Of a stretch of DNA of 64,000 nucleotides, positions 1 through 9,062 are shown in pieces; position 1 is the stretch's first letter; every line of letters starts with the position of its first letter. Source of the stretch: Hirudinaria manillensis (taxonomy: Eukaryota > Annelida > Clitellata > Hirudinida > Hirudinidae); contig CM067535.1 in NCBI GenBank assembly GCA_034509925.1, positions 5,447,701 through 5,511,700 of the forward strand, written 5' to 3'. Under the pieces are notes generated by a model. It was not told the origin of the DNA, searched no databases, and was given only the letters and a program-made list of their open reading frames with translations. A program made the translations under genes and the position numbers.

Positions 1-50
1 TTCAACCTATCTGATCAGCCACTTTTAGAATCTACGCGATAATAACTGAG

Positions 51-1291
51 ATGCGTCTCTCAACTTTCTCTTCGACTACTTTCATCGTCGTTGGATCATT
101 CCTCATCTTCGCAGGATGCCTTTCCATCTCTCTCGGCATTCCATCAGCGACTCCGATTAACCGCAGTTTTCCATACGGTAACATCGGCTATGGAATATGG
201 GGAGGCATAATCGTATGTATCAGTTCGAAAGAAATTTTTCGTTTATTTAGTTCAATTCGCTCATTCATTAGCGTTTAATAATAAATATTGGTTTTTCTTC
301 ACAGTACATCATAGTTGGAATCATCGATATCGTTGCAGGATGCAGAACTACTCCTGATCTTGTGAGAAATGAATTTTAAATTTAATTTTCCTTAAAATAA
401 TCCCATGTCACATTTCATTTAACAATACAGGTTCGCAGTAAATGATTTTAATTTAAATTTTATTTTATTTTTTAATAAAATAATAATTAAAAGATTGTTA
501 GAGGCAATAAACAGGAGTATTGCGATAAGCGATTCCGATTTAAGAAGGCAAAAGCGAACGTTTTAATAATAAATATTTAACAAATTATTTTAAAATAATC
601 AAATTAAATTTTAGGTGTCCACAAAAAATGAATTTCAACTTATTAATTAATAATATTAAATCATTTCTATATTTAAACTCTTCCTTAACTGAATTTTTCG
701 ACAAGACTTTCACTATGTGTGATATAATCAAATACATCGTTAAAGCAATTGCTAAAATTAAAAATTACGACATTCAGGTTATTACGAGTTTGATCATGAA
801 CATTATCTGTCTGGTACTTGGAATACTCCAGCTGGCTCTTGGAATAACCGCTGCAAACCAAGACTACAATGCCATGTGGTTGAGGTACTATGAAGACGGA
901 GACAATCCTTCCCTGACTGCCGAATACTCCTCCTTCTACCAGGAATTCTTTCCTCTGACCTACAGGATTGCAAAGTCAAGGATAATCGCGCCAGTAAGTT
1001 AGCGCAACTACAATGATCAGAATATTTAACTCATTAAATTCTTTTTGTGCAATATTGAAATCAAATCCATTTCAGAGCCTTCATAATGGCATCGTCGCAG
1101 TTGATTCGCTGCTTGCCTTTGCAGGATTTTTGGTAGCTATTGTTGCTGCCATAGCCACTGCAAGTGGATGCAGAGTTGTTTGTTGTCCAAACGTGAGTTT
1201 CTACTTGCATAAATTATAAATTCATGTATAATCAAATGCCTCGAATTAATTATTAAATAATTGATTCATTTAGAGAATTATTCCGCAATAG
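51..1291 (+). CDS. Four-transmembrane protein, MS4A/CD20-like (five exons)
   Basis: I read five exons at 51-212, 305-361, 778-993, 1076-1192 and 1274-1291, with introns that all begin GT, end AG and fall in phase 0. Together they give 189 residues and a TAG stop. Hydrophobic segments lie at about residues 8-30, 47-68, 74-98 and 147-180, with a 45-residue polar loop between the third and fourth. The stretch GYGIWGGIIYIIVG at the second segment matches the G-x-x-x-WGG-x-x-(F/Y)I-x-x-G pattern of MS4A (CD20-like) proteins, and a Cys-rich tail (CRVVCCPN) follows the last segment. MS4A-type proteins are plasma-membrane four-helix proteins that associate with receptors or channels; the exact role here cannot be told. 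The ATG at 51 follows in-frame stops, but an upstream non-coding exon is possible. A sarcospan- or tetraspanin-like protein is the alternative; the large CCG loop of tetraspanins is absent. Confidence 0.6.
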
Positions 1292-3151
1292 TTGCTAAAG
1301 AACAACTGTGGTCTACAATTTAATATAAATGATTTGCAATGTAATGCTTTTAGCCGATTTTTTTTTATACATTACATATCCCGATGGGCAATGGAGGCGC
1401 TTTTTAACCGATCACCATTTGTATAGCCTGCCGCCGCGGGACGGGTATTGAAAACGACTTTGTAATGTCTTGCGGCCATCCGTTATATTATTGAAATATT
1501 TTAAATTCAAGTCTTTTGCAGTTGATGACTGACTTAGACGCCGTCACCATCTCTTCCCAAAGACCAAAATCAAGTAACGCATGATGCAAATCTTTTTCAA
1601 TCTTTCTGAACAGCTGTTATTTTGTTTAATAATTACTTGAGTATTATTTATTATTTAATGATTTAAATTTTAATGTTGGAATGTTGCAAATGTTGAATTG
1701 ATGTTTCAAGCTAACCAAATGATGCATGAAAACGCAGGCTTCCAAGTACCACACTAGAGGAATCGAACTTCATTAATCATCTTGTCTTCCATTTTAATTT
1801 ATTCCTTGAAAATGACATTTTAATTCGAAAATACGTTTTTATTGCGCATTTGTACTGACGCATTTTAAATCGGCTAACATTGGCTGTTTTGTTTTATAAA
1901 TGGTTATTTAATATTTAATTTGATAATATGTAATATTTTCCAACATTGAGCATATTTGTTAGTTACTCGTTAGTTACTGCCTTTCGTCACCCCAATAATA
2001 TGTAAATCAATATAACAACATCTGGTGATTGTCTAATGTGTTCAATGCTGTTCTGTCTCTAGCGAACTAGTAACCATTTCATTTTTATAACAATGAATCC
2101 GATTAAATTTTTATCTTTCGGCTATCTTATTTAAGTTAATTTATTTCTAAAAATTGATTTTTTGATTTTAAGCGAATTAAAGCGGGCCGAATTGAAGTGT
2201 TCAATAAACTTTCGTCTAGAAAAATTAAAATTCGATTTTGATGTTCAGTCACAGAAATGATAAACATATGAAGATTTCTAAATTATGTATGTGAGTATAT
2301 CCTTTCAAGCACCAAAATATTTGCTATTATCTTTGAGAAACACAAACATTATTATTTTATTAGTAGTAAATTAATTAACGTTTATTCACTGACTTCCTTT
2401 TTCGGTCCTCAAATTAAAAAAAAAATAAGGAAATCATTACTTAAAAATGGGTTTAGCATTTGACAGGTGTGTCCTGCACATGAAATATTGTCATGTTTAC
2501 CTCATTTGAATAACAAAACTTTCCTTTATTAGACAAATTTACATCAAACGTCGTATTTGGTATTTGAACCATTGTCGTGTTGCATCATGAATCATTTTAC
2601 TATGCTCCAATTGAAAAGGATGCTTGTGGGAATTGCTTGCAAAATCCGTAGAAAAACTACTTTATACATAGAACATTGCGACATAGAAAAGCTCTCAAGC
2701 GATGTGTAGCCAATCTGGACTCATTGCATGCAAACAAATTTGTCGTCAGAAAACATTTAGAGAGATTAGGAGCAATCAACAAGAGCCACTCTAAGCATGA
2801 AAAAGGATAGTTAGATAATGCGACATTTAGAAGAGTAAAAACTTTTTAAATTTGAAATGTTATCAGAATGTCGATCAGGTCATGGAAAGCAGGAATATTT
2901 GCACAATTATCAGGAACTCCTGATAAAACTGACAAGCGCGTCATTCGCACTGTGACAAGGGCAGCATTACACTCTTTCGCTGAAAATGTACAACTTGAGT
3001 TCGAGGCACATACAGGTCAGATTCTCTACCCGTTCGCGTCGCTCTCTCCGCGCTTAAGCATTTTCGCAGTCGCACGCTCGCAAAAAGTCAGTCTTTCTCC
3101 AAACATTGCCTCCCTTTCACCGTCGCTTAATTGGGAGTCTCGGGTCCGAAA
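1292..3151. other. AT-rich intergenic DNA, nothing recognised
   Basis: Both strands are rich in stops and homopolymer runs. I find no splice-flanked coding stretch, no RNA gene and no repeat structure. The first third of an open frame starting at 2868 lies here, but only its 3' part, beyond 3152, resembles a protein family. Confidence 0.6.
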
Positions 3152-3855
3152 TTGTGTTACAAGTACCATCCCGATGCAGAAGTATTGGACGATTACCATT
3201 GTAGCGACATGGTCGTGCGGTCTCGATAGAGTGATCGACGTCTCGAGCGAGTGGAGAATCTTTCAAGAGAACGGCGAGGCCAAGAACATGAGCCGAGTTG
3301 GCGATGCCGAAAACCCGCTGTTCGACGGCGCAGACCTGTACGCTAGAATACAGGCGTTTGCGGCCTCGAGCTCCGTTTCTGGCAAAACTAACCAGATCTC
3401 GAGGTTTAAAAAGTCGAGCGCAGCCAAGGCCATGGATCACACGTTCGTTTTCATGAAACAAATTGCGGAAATGATGAACATAACCAGGGATGTCATGGAA
3501 AATGCCGAGCATCTCTTTAAAAGCGTCCACTCAAAGGTGACCATGAAGGGGAAGGACAAGGAGTCCGTGATGGCGGTGTGTCTCTACGTGGAATGTCACA
3601 GAGTTAGCGCTTAGAGAATTTTCATCAATTTTTGCGCCTGTACCGGAATTGCCAGAAAGAACATCCAGGGATTTCAAGTCCATCTCGTGCTGGATGCCAA
3701 GTATCAGCTCAAGCAGGTCGACTTCCCCAGTTTCGTGCTTCTGCGCCCGTGAAGGCCATGGAAATGGGCATCACCAGAGGCAGGGCGCCCGCTACCGTCG
3801 CTTCGGCATCCATGTTCATTGCCGCCGACCTCGGAGGGTGCAAAAAACGTGAGCG
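3152..3855 (+). pseudogene. TFIIB-like transcription factor, intronless frameshifted pseudogene
   Basis: Pieces of general transcription factor IIB occur in order but in different frames. From 3155 one frame reads CYKYHPDAEVLDDYHC, like the first half of the TFIIB zinc ribbon. It breaks near 3214, and another frame continues with CGL-DRVIDVSSEWR-F and MSRVGDAENPL, the B-reader/B-linker signature. That frame runs through a first cyclin-like repeat (TRDVMENAEHLFKSVHSKV, LKG-like and ACLY-like motifs) to a stop at 3614. A third frame (about 3755-3845) holds KAMEMGITRGRAPATVASA-MFIAADL, typical of the second cyclin repeat. The second half of the zinc ribbon and the segment linking the cyclin repeats are lost or scrambled. 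No introns are seen, which suggests a retrocopy. TFIIB normally bridges TBP-bound promoters and RNA polymerase II; this copy cannot make a full protein. A diverged TFIIB paralogue is the alternative source. Confidence 0.75.
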
Positions 3856-3914
3856 ACGGTCAAGATTCTTGACTCAAGAGCATGACGTGTCACTTTAGAG
3901 GCACTTACATCCTT

Positions 3915-4691
3915 CTTCTGCTGACGGGTCTCCTCTGGACAGCCATGGTAAGGCCGAAATACTTGCCAAAACTTTCGCCAAAGCTAGCAGCGATGCTAAC
4001 CAATTTGCCATTTCTCCATATCAAGAGTGGTTTCTCTCTTGATCTTCACTCTGATATTTAGGAAATCTCCCCTCTCTCCAGCGCCATCGACATCCAGGAA
4101 GTATTTGACTCACTCGGTAAGTTTGGAAAAAGCCTTTGATCTAGTTTGGAGGGGTCGCATAATCGCAGATTGCACAAACTTAGAGTCAGAGGCCGAATAC
4201 TAAAATGGATCAGCGACTTTCTGAGAGCTCGAACCATCGGAGCAGCACTCTCAGGGCAGTACACCCGGAAAATGACACCCCCCCCCTAAGGCATTGCTTT
4301 AAACCCGTTGCTGTTCATGCTCGACGGACTGCCCAAACCACAACAGGGGATCAAGATGTCCATGTACGCAGACGACATTGCCTCTGGACTACCTGAAGCA
4401 ACCTGGAGATTATGACGTCTTGAATGCAAGGTCAGCTCAACATTACGGATATGTTCCTTCTCGATAATGGTTTTAAACTATCTTGCAGTAAATCGTTAGC
4501 CATTGTTTTTCAGAAGAGTAGATCAAAAGCTCCGTGTAGGTAGGGGTCGCATTCCAGTCTCACCAACAGTGACTTTCCTGGGAGTAATCCTAGATGAGAA
4601 AATGGACTGGAAAGTTCAAACTAAGGCAATCAAAGAAAGATGCAGAAAGAGGCTCAATGTCATGCGAGCCGTTGCTTGAGACCTCCTCCAG
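3915..4691 (+). mobile_element. Non-LTR retrotransposon fragment: reverse transcriptase, degenerate
   Basis: Several frames carry successive reverse-transcriptase blocks. Around 4125-4240 there is KAFDLVWR, then LRVRGRILKWISDFLRARTI, the finger and palm region of jockey/I-type non-LTR enzymes. Around 4310-4400 another frame reads LDGLPKPQQGIKMSMYADDIA, which contains the catalytic YADD. From about 4560 a third frame gives VTFLGVILDEKMDWK and RCRKRLNVMRAVA, the thumb region. Frameshifts and stops separate the blocks and the PQGSVLSP-like block is lost, so the copy is dead. From about 4425 it aligns base by base with the related copy at 60526-60830. It ends abruptly at CCTCCTCCAG (4682-4691), where ribosomal DNA begins; the element resumes at 6042. 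Confidence 0.85.
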
Positions 4692-5266
4692 TTAGCTCTT
4701 TCTTAATTCGGTGGGTGGTGGTGCGTGGCCGTTCTTTTTGGAGCGATTTGTCTGGTTAATTTCGATAACGAACAAGACTCTAGCCTGCTAAATAGTCAGC
4801 CGGTTGTAAGCCCCAACGTCCTTCGGGGCGTTCGAACGTCTAAAAACAGGCGCTGACGGTGCAGACTTCTTAGAGGGATGCGTGGCATATAGTCACACGA
4901 GATTGAGCAATAACAGGTCTGTGATGCCCTTAGATGTTCGGGGCCGCGCGCTACACTGAAGGAATCAGCGTGTTTTTCGTTCCTGCTCCGCGAGGAGTGG
5001 GTAACCCGTTGAAACTCCTTCGTGCTAGGGATTGGGGTTTGTAATTTTCCCCCATGAACGAGGAATTCCCAGTAAGCGCGAGTCATAAGCTCGCATTAAT
5101 TACGTCCCTGCCCTTTGTACACGCTACTACCAATTGGATGATTTAGTGAGGTCATCGGATCGAAGGTCATACCGGGACTCTTTGAGAAGACGATCGAACT
5201 TGATCATCTAGAGGAAGTAAAAGTCGTGACAAGGTTCCCGTAGGTGAAACTGCGGAAGGATCATTA
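4692..5266 (+). rRNA. 18S rRNA, 3' fragment, degenerate (pseudogene)
   Basis: The segment reads as the last third of small-subunit rRNA, from the AGCTCTTTCTT / GGGTGGTGGTGC block to the terminal GGAAGGATCATTA. It is not functional. The universally conserved block after CTTTGTACAC has lost ten bases, so TACAC (5118-5122) runs straight into GCTACTACC. About nine bases are missing near 4738 (the usual AGTTGGTGG segment) and a few near 4945 in the GGGGC-TGCACGCGCGCTACACTG block. The 3'-terminal GTGAACCTGCGG has an A for a C (5249-5250). The fragment starts inside a retrotransposon, with no 18S sequence upstream. Confidence 0.85.
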
Positions 5267-5590
5267 TCGAAAGCCATCGAAGCGTTCTCTCGCCTGGTCG
5301 TGCGTTTCAATCAAACTGTCGTTACCGATTTCGAGTCCTCGTGCGAGTCGCCCGAGTTCGACGGCAAGTGCCGACGTCGACGTCTCACGTGGTCGAATCG
5401 AGTGCATCCCGGATGTATGTCACTAGAGGACTTTCGCGGCTCTCGTTTCCGGGCTTCTCTCGTGCTCTTTTCGGCCGGTCGTCGTCGGGCATCGTCAAAA
5501 CATTTTTCGATACCCATGTCTATAAAGTCGCCTGGAGCCGTAACTGGCTTTCTGACGCGGTCGCCCAAGGAGGACGTCCAAAACGAGGGA
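5267..5590 (+). other. Internal transcribed spacer 1 (pseudogene copy)
   Basis: This is the interval between the 18S 3' end and the 5.8S start, about 324 bp, CG-dinucleotide-rich and unlike the AT-rich flanks. Short frames that cross it on both strands have no recognisable protein content. Confidence 0.75.
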
Positions 5591-5820
5591 ACAATCTAAG
5601 CGATGGATCACTCGGCTCGTGGGTCGATGAAGAGCGCAGCCAAATGCGTTAATTAATGTGAATTGCAGGACAATCGACAATTGAACATCGACAACTTGAA
5701 CGCATATTGCGGCCGGTCAGAAACCCGATGGATCCTCAAATTTATTGAAAGTCGAATAGATTTCTTTCGCGTAGGCTCTTGATGAATCCCACCGGAGCCA
5801 GGCCTGCCTCAGGGTCGGTT
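5591..5820 (+). rRNA. 5.8S rRNA, interrupted (pseudogene)
   Basis: The 5.8S hallmarks are present in order: CTAAGCGATGGATCACTCGG, a GTCGATGAAGAGCGCAGC block, AATGTGAATTGCAGGAC, an ACATCGACA-CTTGAACGCA block with an ATTGCGGCC continuation, and a 3' GCCTGCCTCAGGGTCGG. The total is about 230 nt against a usual 155-160. The excess lies between 5727 and 5789, where an AT-rich piece of about 54 nt is bounded by the near direct repeat GATGGATCC (5727-5735) and GATGAATCC (5781-5789). Substitutions in conserved bases (AAGAGCGCAG for AAGAACGCAG) also argue for a dead copy. Confidence 0.8.
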
Positions 5821-6041
5821 TGAGTACAATCGCGGGTTTTCGTCTACTGCTCGCGCAATGGGTTTTCGCGGCAGCGGATGCGAGTCGAATCAATCGCTCT
5901 CCTCTCTTATGTCGTCTCTCTGCAAGCGGAGAAGGCGGAGCGTCTCGTCTCGCCTCCGAAGGCCGGGTTGACAGAATGTCAGACCGTCGTCATTTCCTTC
6001 GAAAGGGAGAATAGCCGGCGACTAGATTCGTCCTTAGCTCG
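5821..6041 (+). other. Internal transcribed spacer 2, partial
   Basis: CG-rich sequence after the 5.8S 3' end, with the base composition of ITS1. It stops at 6041, where retrotransposon sequence (ACCATTAGATCTAT) resumes. No 28S sequence follows. Confidence 0.65.
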
Positions 6042-6480
6042 ACCATTAGATCTATTTTGGATTATGCGGGCTAGAAGAATAACAAAAGTGTATGCAATAG
6101 TAATAACATAGTATACAATACCAAGATCGAAAAATTTGTTGTCGTAGACTGTCAGGAACCAACCCATCATCCCAGCAGGTGTAATGCGGTGGATATTCAA
6201 GAAAACGCGAAGGTCGATGGCGAAAGCAGCAATAGCACGAAGCCAAATAGAATGAACTACTCCAAGGGATTAAAAAAAGTAAAAAAACTCGTCACAAAGA
6301 TCATACAGGAATGATGGCACACCTATTAATTCAAAAGCAGGTATCAACCAGGAGAATCTCCAAATGTGCACCAGGGGCAAAGAGGTACTAATTTCCAGAC
6401 TCCGACTTGGAATATGTCGCCTGAATCGACACCTGTTCCAAATGAAGCTTCAAGCACGTCGCGTGCAAATTGTGCGAAAT
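6042..6480 (+). mobile_element. Non-LTR retrotransposon fragment: C-terminal part of ORF2, degenerate
   Basis: The piece opens with RSILDYAG, the continuation of the element interrupted at 4691, and matches 60831 onward. After an internal gap the stretch 6270-6450 aligns with the C-terminal tail at 61560-61740: remnants of VTKIIQE, a CCAGACTCCGACTTGG block (LRLG) and CTGAATCGACACCTGTTCC. Most of the connection domain and RNase H are deleted. The remains end about 45 bp before the histone array. Confidence 0.75.
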
Positions 6481-6715
6481 AATTACGTAAAAATATTGAC
6501 GAGATGACGATTAATCAAAATTTATCAACGAAAGCAACACCGCATCTTTTTTTTTTCGATTACAGCGTCAGTCTCAATTTCTTGACCCTTTCGAGGTCGT
6601 CGTTGCTCATAATTTGCGGAATAGCGAACGAATTTTGATGCCATCTTTAATTTAGTTTTTTTTTTACTTTTTCTAGTTTTCGATCGCGAGGCCACTTGCC
6701 GTCGTTCGACTGGTT

Positions 6716-6731
6716 GGCTCTGAAAAGAGCC
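6716..6731 (-). terminator. H1 mRNA 3' stem-loop
   Basis: On the minus strand the 16 nt read GGCTCTTTTCAGAGCC: a six-base-pair stem and a TTTC loop, the replication-dependent histone 3' hairpin bound by SLBP. It starts 33 nt after the H1 coding end. Copies for units 2-9 start at 11768, 16842, 21869, 26915, 31963, 37034, 42091 and 47130. Confidence 0.95.
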
Positions 6732-6763
6732 GTTTGATGTGGTGTTATCGGTTTCAAATCCGC

Positions 6764-7420
6764 TCAAACTCTCTTGGCCATTCTCTTGACTGGGGACTTT
6801 TTCTTGTTCTTCTCGACCGGCGCGATCTTTTCCTTTCTCTGTCTTTTGGGCGCAGCCGCCGCCGCCGCCGGTTTCTTGCCGTCGGCTGATTTCCTCGGCC
6901 TGCCGGCGCTCGGCTTCTTCTTCTTCTTCTGCTCGACTTCAGGTACGGCCTTCTTTTCCTTGATTGCGGCAAGAGCGGGCTTCTTCGTCGCCTTCTTCTT
7001 CTCCTTCAGAGGGACGGCGGCCTGTTTTTCAGTCTTGCTCTTGGTCTTTTTGGCCGCGGCAGGCTTCTTCGGAACGGCTTCTTCCTTCGTCGTTTTCTGC
7101 TGCTGCTTCTTCTTGTCTGCCGAGGAGGCGGCTCCGAGCCTAAAACTTCCGCTCGCTCCGCTGCCGCTCGACTGCTTCAGAGTCTCGGCCTTGACTCCGT
7201 TGCGCAGGGCAGCCTTCAGCCTGGTGTTGACGGCGTGCTCGTCGGCTCCGACTTTGAAGTTGGCCAAGACGTACTTGAGTATCGCCTGCCTCGACGAGCC
7301 TCCGCGCTCCTTCAGGGCCACCAGGGCCTGCCTGATCATCTCGGCGTAGGACGGATGATCTTGTACGACGGCCTTTTTCTTGGCCTTTCCTACTTCTCCT
7401 TTGGCTACGGACGCTGACAT
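6764..7420 (-). CDS. H1: Histone H1 (unit 1, 218 aa)
   Basis: This linker histone binds the nucleosome dyad and the entering and leaving DNA, and compacts chromatin. A short basic N-terminus (KAKKK, residues 12-16) leads to a winged-helix globular domain at about residues 22-97 (HPSYAEMI, ERGGSSRQAILKYV, NTRLKAALRNGV, GSFRL). The remaining 120 residues are Lys/Ala/Pro-rich and unstructured and end in a possible CDK site SPVK. The tail holds three uninterrupted codon runs: Q3 (KKKQQQ), K5 (EQKKKKK) and A6 (KKPAAAAAAP). They are the only places where H1 differs between units. The ATG is preceded by a purine-rich leader (minus strand GGAGAGAAAT) that is constant in the array. There is no intron. 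Confidence 0.97.
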   Translation of the reverse strand: MSASVAKGEVGKAKKKAVVQDHPSYAEMIRQALVALKERGGSSRQAILKYVLANFKVGADEHAVNTRLKAALRNGVKAETLKQSSGSGASGSFRLGAASSADKKKQQQKTTKEEAVPKKPAAAKKTKSKTEKQAAVPLKEKKKATKKPALAAIKEKKAVPEVEQKKKKKPSAGRPRKSADGKKPAAAAAAPKRQRKEKIAPVEKNKKKSPVKRMAKRV

Positions 7421-7530
7421 ATTTCTCTCCTATTATTAAGCCTCTATTTTGTTTTAACAAAAACGAGCTGCGCGAACGACACTCCGGTATAATTATAAAG
7501 TCTCCGATAGCCGACGCGTACGCGTATTTA
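7421..7530 (-). promoter_or_regulatory. H1 promoter region
   Basis: Read on the minus strand, a TATA-like TTTATAATTATA (7487-7498) lies about 70 bp and TTAAATA (near 7527) about 105 bp upstream of the H1 ATG. Next to the latter is the CG palindrome ACGCGTACGCGT. Unit 9 lacks six bases of that palindrome. I cannot choose the start site between the two TATA-like elements. Confidence 0.5.
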
Positions 7531-7707
7531 AGGCCGGTCGCGAGGCGCGCGGACGTGATTGAAGGAGGCGTCGAAACGACTCAGAGCGGACGGACGAACT
7601 TTCGCGGAAAATAGTGGAAAAAAAAAAACAAAACAAGCAAACACGGCAAGCTGGAAGCGGTCTCGCAAAAAAAATTGAGCGCAACTCGACGTTCGTCGGA
7701 AATGGGT

Positions 7708-7723
7708 GGTCCTGAAAAGGACC
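7708..7723 (-). terminator. H4 mRNA 3' stem-loop (variant stem)
   Basis: On the minus strand it reads GGTCCTTTTCAGGACC. Stem pairs 3 and 4 are U-A and C-G, where the other four genes have C-G and U-A, so both changes are compensated and the TTTC loop is kept. The variant is fixed in all units (later copies start at 12758, 17836, 22860, 27907, 32957, 38025, 43083 and 48109). Confidence 0.95.
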
Positions 7724-7767
7724 GTTTTTTTTCGTTTTCTCGTCGAATTGGTTCGATCGAAATCAAT

Positions 7768-8240
<473 letters not shown>

Positions 8241-8645
8241 GAGAGTCGTGAAATTAGTGGCTGTTGTTGTTCTTGTTATTTTCAAAAACGTCATCGTCTT
8301 GTTTGTTTGTTTCCTTTTTGTTTGTTTTGTTTTGTTTATCATATCGAAAAGAAACCTTAAAAACAATTTTCAAGAAGAAACATCGTCGTAGCCGTTGCAA
8401 TCATTATCATTACGCTATGCACGTTACGTCATTAATATTACGATCGGTGTAACGTCAAAGCGACGCCGCATCGATCGTTACCGTCGACGGCGAAAACGAC
8501 GTCCTCGTCGAAGCCGCCGATCATCATGACGGTTTTTCTTTTTCATTCTCCCATCCACCCTTAGTCTAACAAAAAGACGAAACGCAAACGGCAAAAGACA
8601 ACCGGACGGTTAGCGCGTTCTCACGACTTCGTTTCGATTTGGTGT
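8241..8645. other. H4-H2B spacer
   Basis: This non-coding spacer contains TTTG/TTTTG runs (about 8300-8340) that change length between units. A small dyad with CRE-like ACGTCA/TGACGT cores (CGTTACGTCATTAATATTACG and GTGTAACGTCA) lies at about 8420-8456. Its role is unknown. Unit 9 has a 36-bp deletion just beyond the dyad. Confidence 0.5.
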
Positions 8646-8661
8646 GGCTCTGAAAAGAGCC
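8646..8661 (-). terminator. H2B mRNA 3' stem-loop
   Basis: Standard GGCTCTTTTCAGAGCC on the minus strand, starting 30 nt after the H2B coding end. Later copies start at 13709, 18761, 23798, 28841, 33898, 38963, 44016 and 49010. Confidence 0.95.
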
Positions 8662-8690
8662 TTTTTGTTTTCGCTTTCCTAACGCTCGCT

Positions 8691-9062
8691 TCACTTGGAA
8701 CTGGTGTACTTGGTCACGGCCTTCGTACCCTCGCTCACGGCGTGCTTGGCCAGCTCGCCGGGCAGCAGGAGGCGAACGGCAGTCTGTATTTCTCTGCTCG
8801 TTATCGTCGACCTCTTGTTGTAGTGAGCCAGGCGCGAAGCCTCGGAGGCGATTCTCTCGAAGATGTCGTTGACGAACGAGTTCATGATCGACATGGCCTT
8901 TCCGCTGATGCCCGTGTCGGGGTGGACCTGCTTGAGGACCTTGTAGATGTAGACGAAGTAGCTCTCCTTTCGCCTCTTCTTGTGCTTCTTGTCGCCGGTC
9001 CTGGCGGCCTTGGCCTTGCTGGCAGCCTTCTTGGCACCTTTGCTGGCAGGTTTCGGAGGCAT
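8691..9062 (-). CDS. H2B: Histone H2B (unit 1, 123 aa)
   Basis: This core histone dimerises with H2A. A Lys/Ala-rich tail ([19 protein letters not shown]) leads to the basic [10 protein letters not shown] patch that passes between the DNA gyres. The histone fold runs from [19 protein letters not shown] through [27 protein letters not shown] to [19 protein letters not shown]. The C-terminal TKYTSSK keeps the lysine ubiquitinated in transcription (K120 of vertebrates). Its divergent neighbour H2A starts 341 bp away and shares the promoter. Confidence 0.98.
   Translation of the reverse strand: MPPKPASKGAKKAASKAKAARTGDKKHKKRRKESYFVYIYKVLKQVHPDTGISGKAMSIMNSFVNDIFERIASEASRLAHYNKRSTITSREIQTAVRLLLPGELAKHAVSEGTKAVTKYTSSK

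Noticed and set aside
628..1002. 124-codon frame starting at 628
   Set aside because: Its first 50 codons are AT-rich intron; the exon begins after the AG at 776-777, and the codons past 993 follow a GTAAGT donor.
3117..3530. Minus-strand 137-codon frame over the TFIIB-like segment
   Set aside because: The plus strand carries TFIIB motifs; the antisense frame has none.
4796..5680. Short open frames across the 18S, ITS1 and 5.8S region
   Set aside because: The sequence is ribosomal DNA, and none of the frames resembles a protein.
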